From Acinetobacter sp. Ver3 (lineage in GTDB: Bacteria > Pseudomonadota > Gammaproteobacteria > Pseudomonadales > Moraxellaceae), in assembly GCF_000632455.1 (NCBI RefSeq), contig NZ_JFYL01000017.1, forward strand, positions 1-51,193: a stretch of DNA of 51,193 nt. The letters are read 5' to 3'. The translations under genes and the position numbers were made by a program. Under the pieces are notes generated by a model. That model did no database searches. It had not been told where the DNA came from and was given only the letters and a program-made list of their open reading frames with translations. Shown piece by piece: positions 47,813-51,193 of this stretch. Within the stretch, counting starts at the first letter, position 1, and each line of letters opens with the position of its first letter.

Positions 47813-48649
47813 TTATGCCAGACCGAGGTCTTTCACAAGTTGACGAGTTGGATCAGTTGTATTCATCGTATAAAAATGCAGACTTGGTGCACCACCTGCA
47901 ATTAAGCGCTCGCAGAGCTTCACAATCACTTCATGACCAAAGGCTTTAATTGAAGCAGTGTCATCACCATAAGCCGCAAGTTGCTTACGAATCCAACGAG
48001 GGATTTCGGCACCAGTACCATCCGCAAAACGAATGAGATTGCTTGCATTCGTAATTGGCATAATGCCCGGTGCCACAGGAATATTCACACCTTCTTTTTG
48101 AATGCGCTCTACAAAGTAAAAATACGCATCTGGATTAAAGAAGAATTGAGTTAAGGCTGCATTTGCACCTGCATTGGCTTTCTCACAAAAGCGTTTGATG
48201 TCTAAATCAAAGCTATCTGCTTGTGGGTGCATTTCAGGGTAAGCTGCAACTTCAATTTGGAAGTGGTCACCCGAATGTTCACGGATAAAGCGTACTAAAT
48301 CCTGAGCATACGGTAATTCACCTAAGCCAACTTGACCGGAAGGTAAGTCACCACGTAGTGCAACAATACGGTCAATCCCTTGAGATTTATATAAATCTAA
48401 AAGTTCAGCGATACGTTCTTTACTATCACCAATACAAGAGAGGTGAGGAGCAACAGGCGTACCTTTACCATTAAAATCAGCTAAAGTCGAAAGTGTACGT
48501 TCACGTGTAGAACCACCTGCACCATAAGTCACAGAGAAAAACTCTGGATTAAGCAACTGCAGTTCTTGGTGAACAACTTTAAGTTTTTCCGCACCTGCAT
48601 CAGTTTTGGTTGGGAAAAACTCAAAAGAAATTGGAATCTGTTTAGACAT
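47813..48649 (-). CDS. metF: 5,10-methylenetetrahydrofolate reductase
   Basis: MetF (278 residues) is an FAD enzyme that makes 5-methyltetrahydrofolate for methionine synthesis. 'ISFEFFPTKTDAG' is the N-terminal signature with the catalytic Glu. 'SVTYGAGGSTRERT', 'HLSCIGDS', 'IVALRGDLPSG' and 'ITQFFF'-like 'LTQFFFNPDAYF' are family motifs. The ATG at 48649 has AAAGGA seven bases upstream; the longer frame would start with TTG too close to that site. It follows ahcY on the same strand, linking two steps of the methyl cycle. Confidence 0.95.
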   Translation of the reverse strand: MSKQIPISFEFFPTKTDAGAEKLKVVHQELQLLNPEFFSVTYGAGGSTRERTLSTLADFNGKGTPVAPHLSCIGDSKERIAELLDLYKSQGIDRIVALRGDLPSGQVGLGELPYAQDLVRFIREHSGDHFQIEVAAYPEMHPQADSFDLDIKRFCEKANAGANAALTQFFFNPDAYFYFVERIQKEGVNIPVAPGIMPITNASNLIRFADGTGAEIPRWIRKQLAAYGDDTASIKAFGHEVIVKLCERLIAGGAPSLHFYTMNTTDPTRQLVKDLGLA

Positions 48650-48690
48650 GTTCAAATCCTTTGTACTTATTTCAGCAAAATAGAATTCAA

Positions 48691-48716
48691 AGAAAAGCAG
48701 GCTGTTCAGCCTGCTT
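48691..48716 (-). terminator. Hairpin terminator between ahcY and metF
   Basis: AAGCAGGCTG pairs with CAGCCTGCTT on the reverse strand and is followed by TTCTTTG. The U-tract is imperfect, so some readthrough into metF is likely; no strong metF promoter is obvious in the 76-base gap. Confidence 0.75.
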
Positions 48717-48725
48717 GTTCAAAGA

Positions 48726-50108
48726 TTAGTATTTATAAGCGTCAGATTTGAATGGACCTTCAACAGCAACCCCAAGGTAGTCCGCTTGTTCTTGAGTTAA
48801 TTGAGTCAGAACACCACCGAAACCTGCAACCATTGCTGCAGCAACTTCTTCATCTAATTTCTTAGGAAGAAGTTCAACACGGATCGCTGCTTGTTTTTGG
48901 TCTTCAGGAAGATCAGCAAATTTCTCAGCGAACAAGTGCATTTGACCTAAAACTTGGTTTGCAAAAGAACCGTCCATCACGCGAGATGGGTGACCAGTTG
49001 CATTACCAAGATTTACTAAGCGACCTTCAGAAAGAAGAATGAGGTAATCATTTTCATTTTCTGAACGATATACTTGGTGAACTTGTGGTTTAACTTCAAC
49101 CCACTTATAACCACGTAAGTAGTTGGTATCGATTTCAGTGTCAAAGTGACCGATATTACAAACTACTGCACCTGCTTTTAATGTATCAAGCATTGCAGCG
49201 TCACAAACGTGGTAGTTACCAGTCGTTGTTACGATTAAGTCAGTATTTAAAAGAAGATCAGCGTTAACGTCTTCTTTTTTACCTGTTTGTACGCCGTTTT
49301 TGTATGGAGAAACTACTTCGTAACCGTCCATACATGCTTGCATTGCACAGATTGGATCGATTTCAGAAACACGTACGATCATGCCTTCTTGACGAAGCGA
49401 TTGCGCAGAACCTTTACCTACATCACCGTAACCAATTACCAGCGCACGACGACCAGATAACAGCATGTCAGTTGCACGTTTGATGGCATCGTTTAGAGAG
49501 TGACGGCAACCGTATTTATTGTCATTTTTAGATTTAGTTACTGAGTCATTTACGTTGATCGCAGGTACTTTCAATGAACCGTCTTTCCACATTTCGAGAA
49601 GACGTTGAACACCTGTTGTTGTTTCTTCAGTAATACCGTGGATTTTTGCGAGTACTTCTGGGTATTTTTCATGAACAAGCGCAGTTAAGTCACCGCCGTC
49701 GTCCAGAATCATGTTGGCATCCCAAGGCGTACCATTTACATTAATTTGTTGTTCAAGACACCACATGTATTCTTCTTCAGTTTCGCCTTTCCAAGCAAAT
49801 ACTGGAACACCAGAAGCTGCAATAGCTGCCGCAGCGTGGTCTTGAGTTGAGAAAATGTTGCAAGATGTCCAACGAACTTCAGCACCAAGCTCTACCAAAG
49901 TTTCGATAAGAACAGCTGTTTGGATTGTCATGTGGATACAACCCAAAATTTTAGCACCAGCAAGTGGTTTAGCCGCAGAGTAACGCTTACGCAGACCCAT
50001 AAGGGCTGGCATTTCAGCTTCTGCAAGTTTGATTTCTTTACGGCCGTAGTCAGCAAGTGAAATATCGGCAACTTTGTAATCTGTAAATGAAGCATTAACC
50101 GCGTTCAT
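48726..50108 (-). CDS. ahcY: S-adenosylhomocysteine hydrolase
   Basis: AhcY (460 residues) splits S-adenosylhomocysteine to adenosine and homocysteine, removing a strong inhibitor of methyltransferases. '[25 protein letters not shown]' and '[13 protein letters not shown]' hold substrate contacts, and '[16 protein letters not shown]' binds NAD. The C-terminal 'FKSDAYKY' is the family ending. The frame could start at a GTG one codon earlier, but the ATG at 50108 has AAGGAG at a six-base spacing. An SAH riboswitch lies in the leader, so high SAH should raise expression. Confidence 0.96.
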   Translation of the reverse strand: MNAVNASFTDYKVADISLADYGRKEIKLAEAEMPALMGLRKRYSAAKPLAGAKILGCIHMTIQTAVLIETLVELGAEVRWTSCNIFSTQDHAAAAIAASGVPVFAWKGETEEEYMWCLEQQINVNGTPWDANMILDDGGDLTALVHEKYPEVLAKIHGITEETTTGVQRLLEMWKDGSLKVPAINVNDSVTKSKNDNKYGCRHSLNDAIKRATDMLLSGRRALVIGYGDVGKGSAQSLRQEGMIVRVSEIDPICAMQACMDGYEVVSPYKNGVQTGKKEDVNADLLLNTDLIVTTTGNYHVCDAAMLDTLKAGAVVCNIGHFDTEIDTNYLRGYKWVEVKPQVHQVYRSENENDYLILLSEGRLVNLGNATGHPSRVMDGSFANQVLGQMHLFAEKFADLPEDQKQAAIRVELLPKKLDEEVAAAMVAGFGGVLTQLTQEQADYLGVAVEGPFKSDAYKY

Positions 50109-50149
50109 CACGATCTCCTTATAAAAAACAAAAATTGATCATTATGTTC

Positions 50150-50250
50150 GCGGATGCCGTTGTTGGTCCATCTGAGCAGATTGACCGATCGTCGAGCCTG
50201 GCGCTTTTACATTTTGTACTTGTAAAACGTCGCAGCATCCCTCGACTAGC
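50150..50250 (-). ncRNA. SAH riboswitch in the ahcY leader
   Basis: The reverse strand of the ahcY leader carries the hallmark conserved blocks of this class: TCGAGGGATGCTGCGACG, then a variable hairpin, then GCCAGGCTCGA, a second hairpin (TGGTCC.../GGACCA-like arm) and AACGGCATCC. TCGAG pairs with the CTCGA after CCAGG to close P1, and GGATGC pairs with GCATCC to form the pseudoknot. The element ends about 40 bases before the ahcY ATG. In this class SAH binding turns expression on. Confidence 0.88.
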
Positions 50251-50255
50251 GGAGT

Positions 50256-50284
50256 ATTGTACTTCTAAACTTGCGAATTTCCAA
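50256..50284 (-). promoter_or_regulatory. Sigma-70 promoter of the ahcY riboswitch transcript
   Basis: On the reverse strand TTGGAA (50279-50284) is followed after exactly 17 bp by TACAAT (50256-50261). Transcription would begin near 50250, right at the 5' edge of the riboswitch. Confidence 0.75.
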
Positions 50285-50320
50285 TGTTAAGTTGGTTATT
50301 GGTGATTCAAAGTATTTCAA

Positions 50321-50553
50321 TTAAATCGCGTCAACTTCAGATTCCGATGATATTAGAGATTTTATTTTCTGTGCTTTTTCAAAGTGGTCAAGTTTATGTT
50401 TCATGATCCACCAATGAGCTACTTCCATGAGTGCATCGGGGTCATTATTTTATTTGAAAAGAAAGCATAAAATGACAAACCTACAGACTCTCCCTTCCGA
50501 TCGATTTTTTCATCACAAATTCGAATAATTTTGTCTTTGATTGATTTATTCAT
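50321..50553 (-). pseudogene. Frameshifted small hypothetical gene (about 77 residues if intact)
   Basis: A frame starting at ATG 50553 encodes 'MNKSIKDKIIRICDEKIDRK' and continues to 'LSFYAFFSNK', then leaves the coding frame and stops at 50419. The following 'NDPDALMEVAHWWIMKHKLD' to 'ESEVDAI' is in another frame and ends at 50321. The whole span is 233 bases, one short of 78 codons, so a single-base loss near 50446-50455 (AAATAAAATAAT) explains it. The protein is small and soluble, function unknown. The rest of 50112-50613 holds the riboswitch, promoter and nothing else obvious. Confidence 0.65.
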
Positions 50554-50613
50554 TTTGGCAACGTATTAGAAATTTAATTTAAAATTTTTATCATTCAATC
50601 TATCAAGCTTTCA

Positions 50614-51108
50614 TTAGTGTAATGTTGAGAAAATGTAGGATTGAATAATTTGGGCTATAAATAAACCGATTCCGAAATTTAAGTGTGCCACTAAGCTATT
50701 TTTTATGCTGATCCATTGATTGGGCGTTTTACTCGCAAAGAAACCAAATCCAAGAATAGGTTGCATCACCAAAAATGGGATAATAGCAGTTGAAAGTCCA
50801 AATAAAATAGAAGATATAAAAGCTTCCAAAGTAGTATGTGAATTATCGATATAAGTATAAATTAAAGCGAAAAAAATACCGGTTATATAATGAAATACCC
50901 AACCCGTAATGTATTCAAATTTGTGTACAGGGGCTTCGGTAATATTTCTGTATACGTATTTTTTATTTTTAACTAAAAAGAAAAACCTACCCAAATAAGC
51001 ATAGTTAAATGAGGGGATTTTAAAAATCATCGCTCTTACCCAACCTAAAAAATCCATAATTAAAGTAGCGCTTAGGCCTAAGGCTAAAATGTAAATTAAA
51101 ATATTCAT
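50614..51108 (-). CDS. DUF2938-family membrane protein
   Basis: A 164-residue inner-membrane protein with four hydrophobic segments (about 4-24, 67-88, 98-122 and 140-160). The pattern 'LGLSATLIMDFLGWVRAM' at the N-terminus, 'GWVFHYITGIFFALIY' in the middle and 'PILGFGFFASKTPNQW' near the end fits the DUF2938 family as I recall it. The molecular role is unknown. A MerR/SoxR-like operator lies just upstream and a divergent start codon follows, suggesting induction by a small molecule or redox signal. Confidence 0.8.
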   Translation of the reverse strand: MNILIYILALGLSATLIMDFLGWVRAMIFKIPSFNYAYLGRFFFLVKNKKYVYRNITEAPVHKFEYITGWVFHYITGIFFALIYTYIDNSHTTLEAFISSILFGLSTAIIPFLVMQPILGFGFFASKTPNQWISIKNSLVAHLNFGIGLFIAQIIQSYIFSTLH

Positions 51109-51143
51109 GAAAGGATGACTCTCTAATTTAAGTCATGCTAGTG

Positions 51144-51174
51144 TGCAACTTAAAGCTAACTTGAAGTCAAGGTG
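51144..51174 (-). promoter_or_regulatory. MerR/SoxR-type operator-promoter upstream of the DUF2938 gene
   Basis: On the reverse strand TTGACT (-35), a 19-base spacer and CACACT (-10) are arranged as in SoxR-type promoters. The spacer is filled by the imperfect dyad ACTTCAAGTT-AG-CTTTAAGT, close to the CCTCAAGTT-AACTTGAGG centre I recall for soxS. A 19-bp spacer with a central dyad is a strong sign of MerR-family activation. Confidence 0.6.
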
Positions 51175-51179
51175 CATTA

Positions 51180-51193
51180 ATGGAAATAGATAT
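51180..51193 (+). CDS. Start of a divergent gene, probably a MerR-family regulator
   Basis: An ATG at 51180 follows AAGGTG at a five-base spacing and reads M-E-I-D before the window ends. Its position next to a MerR-type operator suggests the regulator itself; MerR proteins commonly begin this way. Only four codons are visible, so the identity is an inference from context. Confidence 0.4.

Overview
The window looks like chromosomal DNA of an Acinetobacter species, probably an environmental one rather than A. baumannii. The basis is recognition of protein sequences (GyrA, EtfAB, SerC, ArgG, MaeB), the low GC content and the compact gene layout. No insertion sequence, prophage, CRISPR array or rRNA was seen. 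One tRNA is present.

Layout. 1-9 kb: the start of an Lrp/AsnC regulator divergent from a LysE-type exporter, then etfBA, an unknown membrane protein, gyrA with a large insertion in its C-terminal domain, serC, and a 49-residue membrane protein. 9-18.5 kb: a hypothetical protein, a TonB-dependent receptor behind Fur-box-like sites, pyrC-rnt, argG and fadH. 18.6 kb: tRNA-Ser(UGA). 19-24.5 kb: a chaperone-usher fimbrial operon (pilin, chaperone, usher, tip adhesin, plus a small exported protein). 24.5-36.8 kb: a Fur-box-associated catechol siderophore locus. 36.9-51.2 kb: mostly housekeeping genes (pdxB-epmA, a GNAT, a second LysE exporter, cca, maeB, a GGDEF/EAL protein, rsmE, and ahcY-metF behind an S-adenosylhomocysteine riboswitch), then a frameshifted small gene and a DUF2938 membrane protein behind a MerR/SoxR-like operator.

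The siderophore locus is the most distinctive system. A leftward operon encodes a siderophore-interacting reductase, a periplasmic binding lipoprotein, two FecCD permeases and an ATPase. Divergent and downstream genes encode a free-standing condensation domain (VibH-like), EntA, EntC, EntE, an isochorismatase, a separate aryl carrier protein and a fold-III ornithine/lysine-type decarboxylase. Together they predict 2,3-dihydroxybenzoate (DHB) activated on a carrier protein and joined to a diamine such as putrescine or cadaverine, giving a small bis-catechol without an amino-acid-activating NRPS module. The second permease is split by a one-base frameshift at a T7 tract. That tract contains the canonical -1 slippery heptamer T TTT TTA in the correct phase, so it could be a mutation, an on/off switch, programmed frameshifting or a base-call error.

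Other points: GyrA carries about 85 extra residues between C-terminal blades; the cca ribosome-binding site lies inside the terminator stem of maeB; ahcY has a well-formed SAH riboswitch and promoter; the GGDEF motif of the large signalling protein is degenerate while its EAL motif is intact.
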